From NCBI RefSeq assembly GCF_000955975.1, contig NZ_JYJF01000007.1, forward strand, positions 1 through 64,000: 64,000 nt of DNA. The letters are read 5' to 3'. The DNA is from Saccharothrix sp. ST-888. Its GTDB lineage: Bacteria > Actinomycetota > Actinomycetes > Streptomycetales > Streptomycetaceae. Positions 24,299-32,986 of this stretch are shown in pieces (the stretch's first letter is position 1; every line of letters starts with the position of its first letter). The position numbers were made by a program, and so were the translations under genes. The notes beneath the pieces are model-generated. The model saw only the letters and a list, made by a program, of their open reading frames with translations. It was not told the DNA's origin and ran no database searches.

Positions 24299-24913
24299 TC
24301 AGCAGTGCCGCCCAAGCAGTGCCGCCGCGACGGACGCCACCTGCGCGGCGGCCTCGTCCCGGCCTGCCCCCGGAAGTCCGATCGCGATCGGCACGGCGAA
24401 ACCGTCGAGCAGTGCGCGGATCTGGACGGCCCGGTCGTGCGCGCCGTCCGTCCCCTCGGTGTCGAACGACCCGTCCGCCGCGCCCTCCTCGAGCAGCGCG
24501 ACCAGGTCGGCCTGCCAGGGCGCCTCGATCTCCAGCTGGCCCTGCCGGATCTCCGCGCTCGACGGTGAACGGCCCCACACCTCCAGCCACAGGATCCACC
24601 GCGGATCCCCCGGCCCCTCGGGCAGGTACAGCTCCGTGTACGCCGCGAGCCGCGCCCAGACGTCCCCGCCGTCGCGGCCGAGCGCGGCGCGGCGGCGTAC
24701 GCCCAGCTGCTCCTCGCTCCAGCGCAGGGTCTCCAACAGCAACTGGTCCTTGCTGCCGAAGTAGTAGAGGAGATGTCCGGCGCTCATCTGGAGCTGCTTG
24801 CCGAGTCCGGCCATGGTCAGCTTCGCGACCCCGTGCTCCGCGATCGCGGCCCGAGCGGCGGCGAACACCTCCTCGCGCGGTCGCGCAGCCCGGCGCGCCC
24901 GTGGCTCCGCCAT
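24299..24913 (-). CDS. TetR-family transcriptional regulator
   Basis: A 204-aa TetR protein with the HTH EEVFAAARAAIAEHGVAKLTMAGLGKQLQMSAGHLLYYFGSKDQLL at residues 14-60. The C-terminal domain resembles the BetI-like group (RWILWLEVWGRSPSSAEIR). The ATG follows GGAGG by 8 bases. The gene is convergent with the PP2C-like gene, and its upstream side holds no recognisable target gene, so the regulated function is unknown. The region directly upstream has been rearranged (see the broken gene at 25213). Confidence 0.87.
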   Translation of the reverse strand: MAEPRARRAARPREEVFAAARAAIAEHGVAKLTMAGLGKQLQMSAGHLLYYFGSKDQLLLETLRWSEEQLGVRRRAALGRDGGDVWARLAAYTELYLPEGPGDPRWILWLEVWGRSPSSAEIRQGQLEIEAPWQADLVALLEEGAADGSFDTEGTDGAHDRAVQIRALLDGFAVPIAIGLPGAGRDEAAAQVASVAAALLGRHC

Positions 24914-25212
24914 CTGCTCGTCCTCCTCCTGACCCGCTCCGACCGGCCTCCCACCATAAGGCTTCGGCCACCCGGTATCCGGGTCGGCTGCCCGCCGCCG
25001 TCCGGCCCACCGACCGCGATCCACCTGGGCTGATCCACCAGAAGCGCGACATCGCCTCCGGCGGGGAGCCGGTGGGTTGAGTCCGGGCGGCGCTGCCGTC
25101 CACGGCCGGTGTGATGAATTGCCACGGATCGGCGGTGCGCGAGCGCAGAAGGCGGTCCGCTGCCGCGCGGTCGCCGGTGACCGCTGTCGGAGTCCATGGG
25201 AAACCGTCCCAC
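24914..25212. other. Spacer without recognisable gene
   Basis: About 300 bp between the TetR gene and the end of a broken gene. Open frames exist on both strands but none has a ribosome site or known domain. It may contain decayed coding sequence. Confidence 0.3.
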
Positions 25213-25941
25213 TCAAGGATGAGCCGAGGCGTCCGGCGGTTGACGCGAGCGGCCCGTGCGGTGCCGACGGCCGGGCTCACGACTCTCCGCGCGCCGATCG
25301 GTGGCAGCCACAACTCGCTTCGTACAGAACGGCCTTCGAGTGGCCTGTCCATGCCCGCTCCTACCGGACCCGCTGTTGACGTGCCCGGTCTCGTACCGGC
25401 CCTCGATGCCGGGTACGTCGCGCAGCCGCTGCAGCTCTCCGATCGTGACGGCAATCCGGGTGCCCAGAGTGAGCGGCACGTCCTCCTCGATCTCCCGGGC
25501 GCGGGTCACGGGACTGTCTGGATCACCGACGAGGAACCGGATCCGGCAGCCCGAAGCCGCCTTGCGCCGCAGGAGACTGCCGAGGTTCGCCTGCTCCAGC
25601 CACAGGAATTAGTTGGTGTAGCCAGCGAACATCAGCTCCTGCTCGGCCTTGCCGATCAGCTGCCGCCACAGTGCCGCGGGCGCCGCAGACCTGTACGGGT
25701 AGATTTGAACGATCTCACGGTCGGCACCGGTCTTGACGGTTAACCGGACAGCTGTCGGCCACAAAACCGCCTCCTCCACGTTAAGTGCCTGGCTGGCGGC
25801 CCATCGGTGCCGGCCATGCGGGATGCGCCCGGAGTTTGCCAGCCACCGCCCCACCGTTTTCGGATCCACGCCGCAGGCTTCGGCGAGCTGAGCCTCAGTC
25901 ATCGTGGCAGCCACCATGGCATTTCGCAGGGCCTGGTTCAT
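25213..25941 (-). pseudogene. Broken XRE-HTH/phospholipase-D-like protein gene (internal nonsense codon, altered 3' end)
   Basis: The first 110 codons encode an HTH (EAQLAEACGVDPKTVGRWLANSGRIPHGRHRWAASQALNVEEAVLWP) and then VQIYPYRSAAPAALWRQLIGKAEQELMFAGYTN before TAA at 25609-25611. Directly after the stop and in the same frame the family sequence resumes: FLWLEQANLGSLLRRKAASG, RIRFLVGDPDSPVTRAREIEEDVPLTLGTRIAVT, ELQRLRDVPGIEGRY. Relatives have Tyr (TAC/TAT) at the stop position, so one base change made TAA. After ETGHVN the frame becomes unrelated and ends at 25213, so the C-terminal part is also lost. Expression of a 110-aa HTH fragment remains possible. Confidence 0.85.
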
Positions 25942-26051
25942 AGTTCACCTCTCAGGTGCACCCGGGACGAGTCAAGGTGTACCAGTGAGACGTCCCAAAC
26001 GTCCTCGAAACACGGTCGTGGACGTCCCCGGAAGAGGTCCAGGATCAGACC

Positions 26052-26630
26052 GTGACCGAGACGCGAAATCCGGCCAGCCCTGATGCGGCCCCAGACGCGA
26101 AACCGCGATGCACAGGATGCGGCGCCACCGACAAACCCCTCCACCCGTACATTGGTGAGCCACCGGGTGGTTCTCGCCGTACAGCGTGTTCTGAAAATCC
26201 TTGGCTGGACTCGCTGTTCGTGGGCGCTGCGCTCTTCGCGGCGGCCCTCGTCGCCACCAATCTGATGGGGTACCTCGGCGCCCACCTCCCAGCCTGGCTG
26301 CCCTCTCCCGCGCACTCGCAGGCTGAGACTGCCGGCGTGCACGACTACCTCAGTGCTGTCACCGTCATCGGGCACGCCGCGGTCATCGAGGAACTGCTGA
26401 TGACGGCAGCGGTGGCCATCCTGGGGCGCGACGTCTTGCCCGTCTGGGCGATCTACACCGTCAGTGTCAGCCTGCGCGTGGCCGCTCACCTCTACCTGGG
26501 CTTCGCCGGCATCCCGGTGGCCATCCTCGGCATCACCTCGGTCCACCTGTACCGCAGGTACGGCCGGATCGTTCCGCTGATGGCCGCTCACTTCGCCTTC
26601 GATGTCGGCCAGCTGTTCATCAGCTACTGA
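26052..26630 (+). CDS. CPBP-family intramembrane protein with N-terminal zinc-ribbon-like segment
   Basis: A 192-aa protein. After a CTGCGATDK segment, a possible half zinc ribbon, come about four membrane helices. The CPBP/Abi motifs are visible: HAAVIEELLMTAAVAIL (Glu pair), LRVAAHLYLGFAG (His) and MAAHFAFDVGQLF (His). The Arg that usually follows the Glu pair (EExxxR) is absent. CPBP members include CAAX proteases and self-immunity proteins of bacteriocin systems. No bacteriocin or prenylated partner is visible nearby. The GTG start has AGGTCCAGGA upstream. It is divergent from the broken XRE gene across 110 bp. Confidence 0.75.
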   Translation: MTETRNPASPDAAPDAKPRCTGCGATDKPLHPYIGEPPGGSRRTACSENPWLDSLFVGAALFAAALVATNLMGYLGAHLPAWLPSPAHSQAETAGVHDYLSAVTVIGHAAVIEELLMTAAVAILGRDVLPVWAIYTVSVSLRVAAHLYLGFAGIPVAILGITSVHLYRRYGRIVPLMAAHFAFDVGQLFISY

Positions 26631-26716
26631 CCGCCCCCTGACCGCCCGGCCGCGCGCTCCGTACAGCGCACGGCCGCAGTGATGCAGCTGAGACAGTGCC
26701 CTGACCTCGAACTAAG

Positions 26717-27754
26717 TCACGCCTTCGGCTGCTGCTGGGTGATGCAGTGGATGCCGCCGCCGTTGGCGAAGATCTCGCGGGCGTCGACGAGTTCGACCTT
26801 GCGGTCGGGGTAGGCGTCGCCGAGGATAGAGGCGGCTTCCTGGTCGCGGGGGTCGTCGAAGGCGCAGAGGATGACGGCGCCGTTGGCGACGTAGTGGTTG
26901 ATGTAGGAGTAGTCGACCGGCTCGCCGTCCTCGTCGGTCAGGACGGTGGGGGCGGGGAGTTCGATGACCTCCAGCTGGCGGCCGGCGGCGTCGGTGGAGG
27001 TGCGCAGGACGGCGACGATCTGCTTGCACACCTCGTGGTCGGGGTGGGCCGGGTCGGGCTGGACGTGGGCCACGACGGTGCCGGGGCGGACGAAGGAGGC
27101 GACGATGTCGATGTGGCCGCGGGTGCCGAACTCGTCGTAGTCGCGGGTGAGTCCGCGCGGGACCCAGACGGCCTTGGTGGTGCCGAGCTGGGCGTGCAGC
27201 TCCGCCTCGACGGCCTCCTTGGTCCAGTCGAAGTTGCGGCCCTCGCCGAGCTGGACGGTCTCGGTGACCAGGACGGTGCCCTCACCGTCGACGTGGATGC
27301 CGCCGCCCTCGTTGATCAGCTTGGAGACGAAGCGCCGGACGCCGGTCAGCTCGGTGATCTTCTCGGCGATGTGCTGGTCGTTGTCCCAGCGGGCCCAGGA
27401 CTGCGCGCCCCAGCCGTTGAACACCCAGTCGGTGGCGGCGATTTCGCCCTTGCCGTCGATCAGGAAGGTGGGGCCGATGTCGCGCATCCAGGCGTCGTCC
27501 AGCGGGCGCTCGACCAGCTCGACCTCGGCGGAGACGTAGCGGCGGGCGGCTTCGGTCTCGCCGACGTTGACGATCATCGTGACCGGCTCGTACCTGACGA
27601 TGGTGTTGGCGACCCTGGCCCAGGCCTCGCGAGCGGCGTGCAGGTGCTCCGGGTTGTCGAAGGTCTGGTTGTCGGTCGGGAACGCCATCCAGGTGCGCTC
27701 GTGCGGGTGCCATTCGGCGGGCATCCGGAAACCGAGGGAAGCGGGAGTCGTCAT
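26717..27754 (-). CDS. aguA: Agmatine deiminase
   Basis: A 345-aa pentein-fold enzyme that converts agmatine to N-carbamoylputrescine and ammonia. Family motifs: MPAEWHPHERTWMAFP at the start, DDAWMRDIGPTFL (substrate Asp), NGWGAQSWARWDNDQ, EGGGIHVDGEGTVL (His), RGHIDIVASF and the catalytic Cys in ANGGGIHCITQQQP at the end. Length is normal. It lies 58 bp downstream of the urease alpha gene on the same strand, so the three genes may form a nitrogen-release operon, although carbamoylputrescine hydrolase is not present here. Confidence 0.94.
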   Translation of the reverse strand: MTTPASLGFRMPAEWHPHERTWMAFPTDNQTFDNPEHLHAAREAWARVANTIVRYEPVTMIVNVGETEAARRYVSAEVELVERPLDDAWMRDIGPTFLIDGKGEIAATDWVFNGWGAQSWARWDNDQHIAEKITELTGVRRFVSKLINEGGGIHVDGEGTVLVTETVQLGEGRNFDWTKEAVEAELHAQLGTTKAVWVPRGLTRDYDEFGTRGHIDIVASFVRPGTVVAHVQPDPAHPDHEVCKQIVAVLRTSTDAAGRQLEVIELPAPTVLTDEDGEPVDYSYINHYVANGAVILCAFDDPRDQEAASILGDAYPDRKVELVDAREIFANGGGIHCITQQQPKA

Positions 27755-27812
27755 GAGGGAGAGGTCCTAAGTTCGCTGCAGGGTGGGGGTTTTCAGAGGA
27801 AGGTGGGGGGTT

Positions 27813-29537
27813 TCAGAGGAAGTAGAGGCGGCTGAGGGAGACGGTGTCGGCGGGGGCGGAGCGGAGGGGGGAGCCGTCGAGGGAGACGAGGCCGGTGTCG
27901 GCTTGGACGTCGACGTGGCCGGTGCGGGCGTTGCGGATCATGTTGCGGGGGCCGATGCCGCGGGTGTTGCGGACGCCGACGCGTCGTCTGCGGGTGGGGA
28001 GTTGGTCGGCTGCGTTGTCGAGGTAGGAGGCTTCGGCGGCGGCTTGGGCGACGAAGGCGACGGAGATGTCGGCGGCGGTGGTGCCGTGGGCGCCGAACTG
28101 GGGTCCGAGGATGAGGGGTTCGCAGCGGTCGGTGGAGGCGTTGGGGTCGCCGGTGACGCCGTAGGCGGGGAAGCCGGCTTTGAGGACGAGTTGGGGTTTG
28201 GCGCCGAAGTGGTCGGGGCGCCAGAGGACGATGTCGGCGAGTTTGCCGGTTTCGATGGAGCCGACTTCGTGGGCGAGGCCGTGGGCGATGGCGGGGTTGA
28301 TGGTGAGTTTGGCGATGTAGCGCAGGACGCGTTCGTTGTCGTCGCCGTGGTCGGTGGTGCCGTAGGAGCCGGTGCCGTCGAGGGGGCCGAGTTCGGTTTT
28401 CATTTTTCCGGCCATGGCGAAGGTGCGGCGGACGGTTTCGCCGGCGCGGCCCATGCCCTGGGCGTCGGAGGAGGTGATGCCGATGATGCCGAGGTCGTGG
28501 AGGACGTCTTCGGCGCCCATGGTGCCGGCGCGGATGCGGTCGCGGGCCATGGCGGCGTCGCCGGGGAGGTCGGTCTTGAGGTCGTGGGCGGAGACGATCA
28601 TGCCGAAGTGTTCGCCGAGGGCGTCGCGGCCGAAGGGGAGGGTGGGGTTGGTGGAGGAGCCGATGACGTTGGGGACGCCGGCCATTTTGAGGACGTTGGG
28701 GACGTGTCCGCCGCCGCAGCCTTCGATGTGGAAGGCGTGGATGGTGCGGCCTTCGAGGACGGCGAGGGTGTCCTCGACGGAGAGGCACTCGTTGAGGCCG
28801 TCGGTGTGGAGGGCGACCTGGACGTCGTATTCCTCGGCGACGCGCAGGGCGGTGTCCAGGGCGCGGGTGTGGGCGCCCATGTCTTCGTGGACCTTGAAGC
28901 CGGAGGCGCCGCCTTCGGCGAGTGCTTCGATGAGGGGGGCGGGGTCGGAGGAGGAGCCGCGGCCGAGGAAGCCGATGTTGACGGGCCAGGCGTCGAAGGC
29001 GTTGAAGGCGTGGCGCAGGGCCCAGGGGGAGTTGACGCCGACGCCCCAGACGGGGCCGAATTCCTGGCCGATGATGGTGGTGACGCCGGAGGCGAGGGAG
29101 GCTTCCATGATGCGGGGGGACAGGAGGTGGACGTGGGTGTCGATGGCGCCGGCGGTGGCGATCATGCCTTCGCCGGAGACGATGGTGGTGCCGGTGCCGA
29201 CGACGACGTCGATGCCGTCCAGGGTGTCGGGGTTGCCGGCGCGGCCGATGGAGACGATGCGGCCGTCGCGGATGCCGATGGAGGTTTTGCGGATGCCCTG
29301 GATGGCGTCGATGACCAGGACGTTGCTGATGACGACGTCGCAGGTGTCGCGGACGGCGGCGGCTTTGAGGTGGAGTCCGTCGCGGGCGGTCTTGCCGAAG
29401 CCGGCCAGGAACTCCTCGCCGGGGGCCTGGGAGTCGGACTCGACCCGGACGATCAGGCCGCTGTCGCCGAGCCGGATCCGGTCACCCGCGCGGGGGCCGT
29501 GCACCGAGATGTAGTCATGGGGAGTGATCGCGCTCAT
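27813..29537 (-). CDS. ureC: Urease subunit alpha (actinobacterial second type)
   Basis: A 574-aa amidohydrolase that hydrolyses urea to ammonia and carbamate with two Ni ions. All Ni ligands are visible: DTHVHL (HxH), GFKVHEDMG (carbamylated Lys), ALHTDGLNE (His), HIEGCGGGH (His) and TSSDAQ (Asp). In the mobile flap the usual VCHHL reads SAHDL, so the flap Cys is replaced by Ala while the catalytic His is kept. The ATG start is shared by all homologues (MSAITPHDYxxxHGPRxGD). The gene lies 52 bp after a fused gamma/beta gene; no ureDEFG accessory genes are in the window. Confidence 0.93.
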   Translation of the reverse strand: MSAITPHDYISVHGPRAGDRIRLGDSGLIVRVESDSQAPGEEFLAGFGKTARDGLHLKAAAVRDTCDVVISNVLVIDAIQGIRKTSIGIRDGRIVSIGRAGNPDTLDGIDVVVGTGTTIVSGEGMIATAGAIDTHVHLLSPRIMEASLASGVTTIIGQEFGPVWGVGVNSPWALRHAFNAFDAWPVNIGFLGRGSSSDPAPLIEALAEGGASGFKVHEDMGAHTRALDTALRVAEEYDVQVALHTDGLNECLSVEDTLAVLEGRTIHAFHIEGCGGGHVPNVLKMAGVPNVIGSSTNPTLPFGRDALGEHFGMIVSAHDLKTDLPGDAAMARDRIRAGTMGAEDVLHDLGIIGITSSDAQGMGRAGETVRRTFAMAGKMKTELGPLDGTGSYGTTDHGDDNERVLRYIAKLTINPAIAHGLAHEVGSIETGKLADIVLWRPDHFGAKPQLVLKAGFPAYGVTGDPNASTDRCEPLILGPQFGAHGTTAADISVAFVAQAAAEASYLDNAADQLPTRRRRVGVRNTRGIGPRNMIRNARTGHVDVQADTGLVSLDGSPLRSAPADTVSLSRLYFL

Positions 29538-29589
29538 GCGGCCGTCTCCGGGCTGTCGAAGCGGGTGGAAACTCGGGCGGTGCGGAGGC

Positions 29590-30300
29590 TCACGACTCGG
29601 CCTCCGCATCGTCGAAGCTGGTGAGGTAGCCGGTGGCGCGGGCCTTCGCCAGGGCGGCGTCGCGGGCTCCGGGGGCGTCCAGCGGACCGTCCACCAGGCC
29701 GGCGAAGCCGATCGCGACGCGCTCGCCGCCGATCGGGACCAGGCCGACCTCCACGGTGGCGCCCGGGTCGAAGCGGACCGAGGAGCCGGCCGGGACGGCG
29801 AGGTGGGTGCCGTAGGCGGCCTCGCGGTCGAAGGCGAGCCGGGGGTTGGCCTCGAAGAAGTGGAAGTGCGAGGTGACCGAGATCGGTACCGCCGAGGTGT
29901 TGTGGACGGACAGCACGACCGTCTCCTCGATCGGGTCGTAGCCCGTGCCGTCGCCGATCAGTGCGGTGCCCGGGGCCTCGTCGCCGAGTGAGCCCGCGCC
30001 CTTGAAGGGGTCGTTGATCACGGCGAGCCGGGTGCCGTCGTCGAAGACGGCCTCGACCTGGATGACGGTGACCACGTCCGGGACGCCGGGCAGTACGTCG
30101 TCGGCGGTCAGCACGCTGCGTCCGGCCTCGATGGCCTCGGCGAGGCGGCGACCGTCGCGGGCCGCCTCGCAGACGGTGTCGGCGATCAGGGCGGTGGCCT
30201 CGGGGACGTTGAGGCGGACGCCCCTGGCGCGCCGGGCACGGGCCAGTTCGGCCGCTGTGAAGATCAGCAGCCGGTCCCGTTCGGTGGGGGTCAGTCGCAC
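29590..30300 (-). CDS. ureAB: Fused urease subunit gamma/beta
   Basis: A 236-aa fusion. Residues 1-100 are the gamma subunit (RLTPTERDRLLIFTAAELARAR, LNVPEATALIADTV, PGVPDVVTVIQVEAVFDDGTRL). Residues 125-225 are the beta subunit (VVLSVHNTSAVPISVTSHFHFFEANPRLAFDR, PAGSSVRFDPGATVEVGLVPIGG). GTG at 30300 gives the normal gamma start and follows GAGGAA closely. A TTG at 30399 would add a 33-residue Thr/Pro-rich extension and has GGAG upstream, so the start is not certain. It is expressed ahead of ureC. The fused form goes with the second, accessory-gene-poor urease type of actinomycetes. Confidence 0.9.
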   Translation of the reverse strand: MRLTPTERDRLLIFTAAELARARRARGVRLNVPEATALIADTVCEAARDGRRLAEAIEAGRSVLTADDVLPGVPDVVTVIQVEAVFDDGTRLAVINDPFKGAGSLGDEAPGTALIGDGTGYDPIEETVVLSVHNTSAVPISVTSHFHFFEANPRLAFDREAAYGTHLAVPAGSSVRFDPGATVEVGLVPIGGERVAIGFAGLVDGPLDAPGARDAALAKARATGYLTSFDDAEAES

Positions 30301-30504
30301 GGTTCCTCGCTCGCGGGTGCCGGTGGGAGCCGGTGTCGGGGTGGTCGGTGTCGGGGTGCCCGATGCCGGGCGGCCGCTCGGAGTTAGAACGGCGTTCAAA
30401 CAACTCTCCGGCCATTGAACCCGGGCCGGGCCGTCATGTCCAGCGTTGCCGTTGGCGAACCGATCGGCGCGCCGGGTGTCGCAATCGAGTATTCGGCTAC
30501 GTAG

Positions 30505-30526
30505 TTATATCAGGAGCCTGATATAA
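30505..30526. promoter_or_regulatory. Perfect 22-bp palindrome upstream of the quinone reductase gene
   Basis: TTATATCAGG-AG-CCTGATATAA is perfectly symmetric and very A/T-rich for this genome. It lies about 80 bp before the oxidoreductase start. ATATC...GATAT palindromes are typical MarR-type operators, and a MarR gene lies just downstream of the oxidoreductase. Confidence 0.75.
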
Positions 30527-30603
30527 AGAAGTCACCTTGCACTGCCGTGGTGAGCCACGACGGTGCGGGGCCCGAGTCTGTTCGAGTCGTGAGGAGCGCA
30601 GCC

Positions 30604-31581
30604 GTGCGCGCTGTCCGTTACACCCGCACCGGTGGTCCCGAGGTTCTTGAGGTGGCCGAGGTGCCCGTCCCGCAGCCGGGGGAGGGCGAGGTCGCCATCG
30701 ACGTCAGTCATGCCGGGATCCACTTCGCCGACGTGATGTTCCGGCGCGGCCAGTTCCCGCTGCCGCTGCCCGCCGTGCCCGGCCTCGAAGTCGCCGGTAC
30801 GGTCGCCGGTCTCGGTCCGGGCGTCACCGGCCTGCGGGTCGGCCAGCCCGTGGTCGCACTGCCGACGGGCTTCGGCGGCAACGCCGAGCGCGTCATCGCG
30901 GGCGTCACCACCACCGTCCCGCTGGAGGGTGAACTCGCCGGGCTCGACCCGCTGCTGGCGGCCGGTGCGGCCTGCAACGCCGCCACCGCCGTCGGCACCC
31001 TGCGCGGCGCGGCCCGGATCGGCACGGGCGACCGCGTCCTGGTCCTCGGCGCCTCCGGCGGCCTGGGACTGCTGCTCGGACGGCTCGCCCGCGCCTACGG
31101 CGCCGCCCTGGTGGTCGGCGCCGCGAGTACCGTGCAGCGGGCCGCCCGCGCCGCCGACGCCGGCTACGACCAGGTCCTGGTGTACGGCGAACTCGCCGAC
31201 CGCACCTCCGAGTTGACCGACGGCCAGGGTTTCGACGTGATCGTCGACTCGGTCGGCGGCGAGCCGCGCGAGCAGGTCAGGGGACTGCTCGCGGTGCTCG
31301 GGCGGCACGTGGTGATCGGCAACGCCGCCGACCGGGACATCACGCTGGACGCCAACCAGGTCTGGTACGACAGCTTCACGCTGGCCGGCTACAACCTCGG
31401 CGGCGTGCTGGCCCGCCGCCCCGACCTGCTCCGCGCGCAGCTGGAGGAGGGCCTGCGGCTGGTCGCCGACGGCACCCTGCCGCTGGACGTCGAGGAGATC
31501 GGCTGGGACGGCGTCGCCGAGGCGCACCGCAGGCTGGAGAACCGCACGGCGAGCGGCAAGTACGTCCTGCGGGTGCGCTGA
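30604..31581 (+). CDS. NADPH:quinone oxidoreductase-like zinc-free MDR enzyme
   Basis: A 325-aa medium-chain dehydrogenase with the quinone-reductase features YTRTGGPEVLEVAEVPVP, HAGIHFADVMFRRGQFPLPLPAVPGLEVAG, LGASGGLGLLLGRLARAYG (Rossmann loop) and FDVIVDSVGG. The structural-zinc cysteines of alcohol dehydrogenases are absent. The GTG at 30604 has GGAG 7 bases upstream; an upstream frame would only add an unconserved 19 residues. The 22-bp palindrome ahead of it and the MarR gene after it suggest induction by electrophiles or quinones. Confidence 0.88.
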   Translation: MRAVRYTRTGGPEVLEVAEVPVPQPGEGEVAIDVSHAGIHFADVMFRRGQFPLPLPAVPGLEVAGTVAGLGPGVTGLRVGQPVVALPTGFGGNAERVIAGVTTTVPLEGELAGLDPLLAAGAACNAATAVGTLRGAARIGTGDRVLVLGASGGLGLLLGRLARAYGAALVVGAASTVQRAARAADAGYDQVLVYGELADRTSELTDGQGFDVIVDSVGGEPREQVRGLLAVLGRHVVIGNAADRDITLDANQVWYDSFTLAGYNLGGVLARRPDLLRAQLEEGLRLVADGTLPLDVEEIGWDGVAEAHRRLENRTASGKYVLRVR

Positions 31582-31705
31582 CCGGCTCCCGCCGGGCGCC
31601 GCGGACCGTACGGCCATACTGGTCGGGGCCCGGTCAGGGCCCCGACCAGGCCGGTCGAAGCCGAGAAGGCAGGCACCGGCGCGAGCGAAGGAGAGGCTGC
31701 GCCCC

Positions 31706-32164
31706 ATGACCACCGACCCCGCCGAGCTGCTCGCGGGACCGCAGGGCGCCCAGCTGCGCCTCGGCCTCGCGATCAAGCAGGCAGAGCAGGCCATGATGGC
31801 GGCCAAGACCGACGCGCTGCGCGAACTCGACCTGACGGTGCCGCAGTACGCGGTGCTGCTGCAGCTGACCGAGCGGTCCGGGATGTCGGGTGCCCAACTG
31901 GCGCGCGGGGCGGCCGTCACCCCGCAGACCATGGCGGGCGTGCTGGCGAATCTGGAGGCCAAGGGACTGATCGAGCGCGAACCCTCCGAGCTGCACGGGA
32001 AGGTGCTGGTGACCAGGCTCAGCGAGGCCGGGCGGGCGCTGGTAGCAGAAGCCGACGCGCGGGCGGTCGGAATCGAGTCGGCGCTTTGGACAGCCTTCGA
32101 CGAGTCCGAGCGCGACCTGTTCCGTGGCTTTCTCCAACGTGCAACTGCCCTGCTGCAGAAGTGA
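31706..32164 (+). CDS. MarR-family transcriptional regulator
   Basis: A 152-aa winged-helix protein (DLTVPQYAVLLQLTERSGMSGAQLARGAAVTPQTMAGVLANLEAKGLIEREPS, wing LHGKVLVTRLSEAG). It lies on the same strand 124 bp after the quinone reductase gene and has GGAGAGGCTG upstream of its ATG. It probably represses that gene and itself through the palindrome at 30505, but binding is inferred. Confidence 0.88.
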   Translation: MTTDPAELLAGPQGAQLRLGLAIKQAEQAMMAAKTDALRELDLTVPQYAVLLQLTERSGMSGAQLARGAAVTPQTMAGVLANLEAKGLIEREPSELHGKVLVTRLSEAGRALVAEADARAVGIESALWTAFDESERDLFRGFLQRATALLQK

Positions 32165-32245
32165 ATAAAGCATCTCCCTGGTCCCGGTAAAGTGACCTCC
32201 CGTCACCCAGTCGGCGTAGTACGTGCGGTAGGCGGGAGAGCGGCG

Positions 32246-32986
32246 ATGACGGACCGGCGGAGTGTGCTCCGGGCGGGGACTCTGGCCATGGCGGCCCTGG
32301 CGGCGAGTGCCGGGATCCCGGCGGCGAACGCGGCCCCGCCGGGCCCGGGGAGCGGGGCGGCCGGCACCGCGGCCGGCCCGGCCGACACCCCGGCGCAGGC
32401 GCTGGAGCGGCTCCGGGCGGGCAACGACAACTGGGTCAACGACCGCGTCACCCACCCGCGCGCGACCCCCACCCGCCGCTCCGACCTGTCGACCCACCAG
32501 GAGCCGTTCGCGGTGGTCTTCTCCTGCATCGACTCCCGGGTCCCGCCGGAGCTGGTCTTCGACCAGGGGCTCGGTGACCTGATGGTGGTCAGGACCGCCG
32601 CGCACACCAGCGACGGCCTGGTCGCCGGCAGCCTGGAGTACGGCCCCGCCGAACTGGGCGCCAGGCTGCTGGTCGTGCTCGGCCACCAGCGCTGCGGGGC
32701 GGTCACCGCCGCCGTGAAGTCCTTCCGCGAGGGCGAGCGGCTGCCCGGCCACCTCGCGGACATCGCCCGCGACCTGCGCGCCCCCTACGAGGAGGCCCGG
32801 CGCCTCGGCGTCCCGGCCGACCGGCTGGTCGAGGAGACCGTCCGGGCCCAGACCCGTCGGACCGTGGCGCAGCTGCGGTCGGACCGGCTGCTGTGTCCGC
32901 TGGTCAGGGCCGGGAAGCTCGACGTCGTCGAGGCGTACTACTCGCTCGACAGCGGCGCCGTGACCTTCTCGACGCCGGGCCGGTGA
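32246..32986 (+). CDS. Exported beta-carbonic anhydrase
   Basis: A 246-aa beta-class carbonic anhydrase that interconverts CO2 and bicarbonate. It has a twin-arginine-like signal (DRRSVLRAG followed by a hydrophobic Ala-rich stretch ending NAAPPG), then the zinc site: FSCIDSRVPPELVFDQGLGD (Cys, Asp-Arg dyad), AGSLEYGPAELGARLLVVLGHQRCGAV (His, Cys). ATG at 32246 is chosen because GGGAG lies 8 bases upstream and it begins the signal peptide; an upstream ATG at 32192 is less likely. Export of this class is unusual in general but seen in streptomycetes. Confidence 0.9.
   Translation: MTDRRSVLRAGTLAMAALAASAGIPAANAAPPGPGSGAAGTAAGPADTPAQALERLRAGNDNWVNDRVTHPRATPTRRSDLSTHQEPFAVVFSCIDSRVPPELVFDQGLGDLMVVRTAAHTSDGLVAGSLEYGPAELGARLLVVLGHQRCGAVTAAVKSFREGERLPGHLADIARDLRAPYEEARRLGVPADRLVEETVRAQTRRTVAQLRSDRLLCPLVRAGKLDVVEAYYSLDSGAVTFSTPGR

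Noticed and set aside
26052..26630. CPBP protein as bacteriocin immunity
   Set aside because: No precursor peptide, modification enzyme or transporter is adjacent, so the immunity role is unsupported.
27783..29624. A 613-codon open frame on the plus strand across the whole of ureC
   Set aside because: It is an antisense shadow of a gene with obvious urease motifs, is dominated by Gly/Val/Asp/Ala, and has no ribosome site or family.
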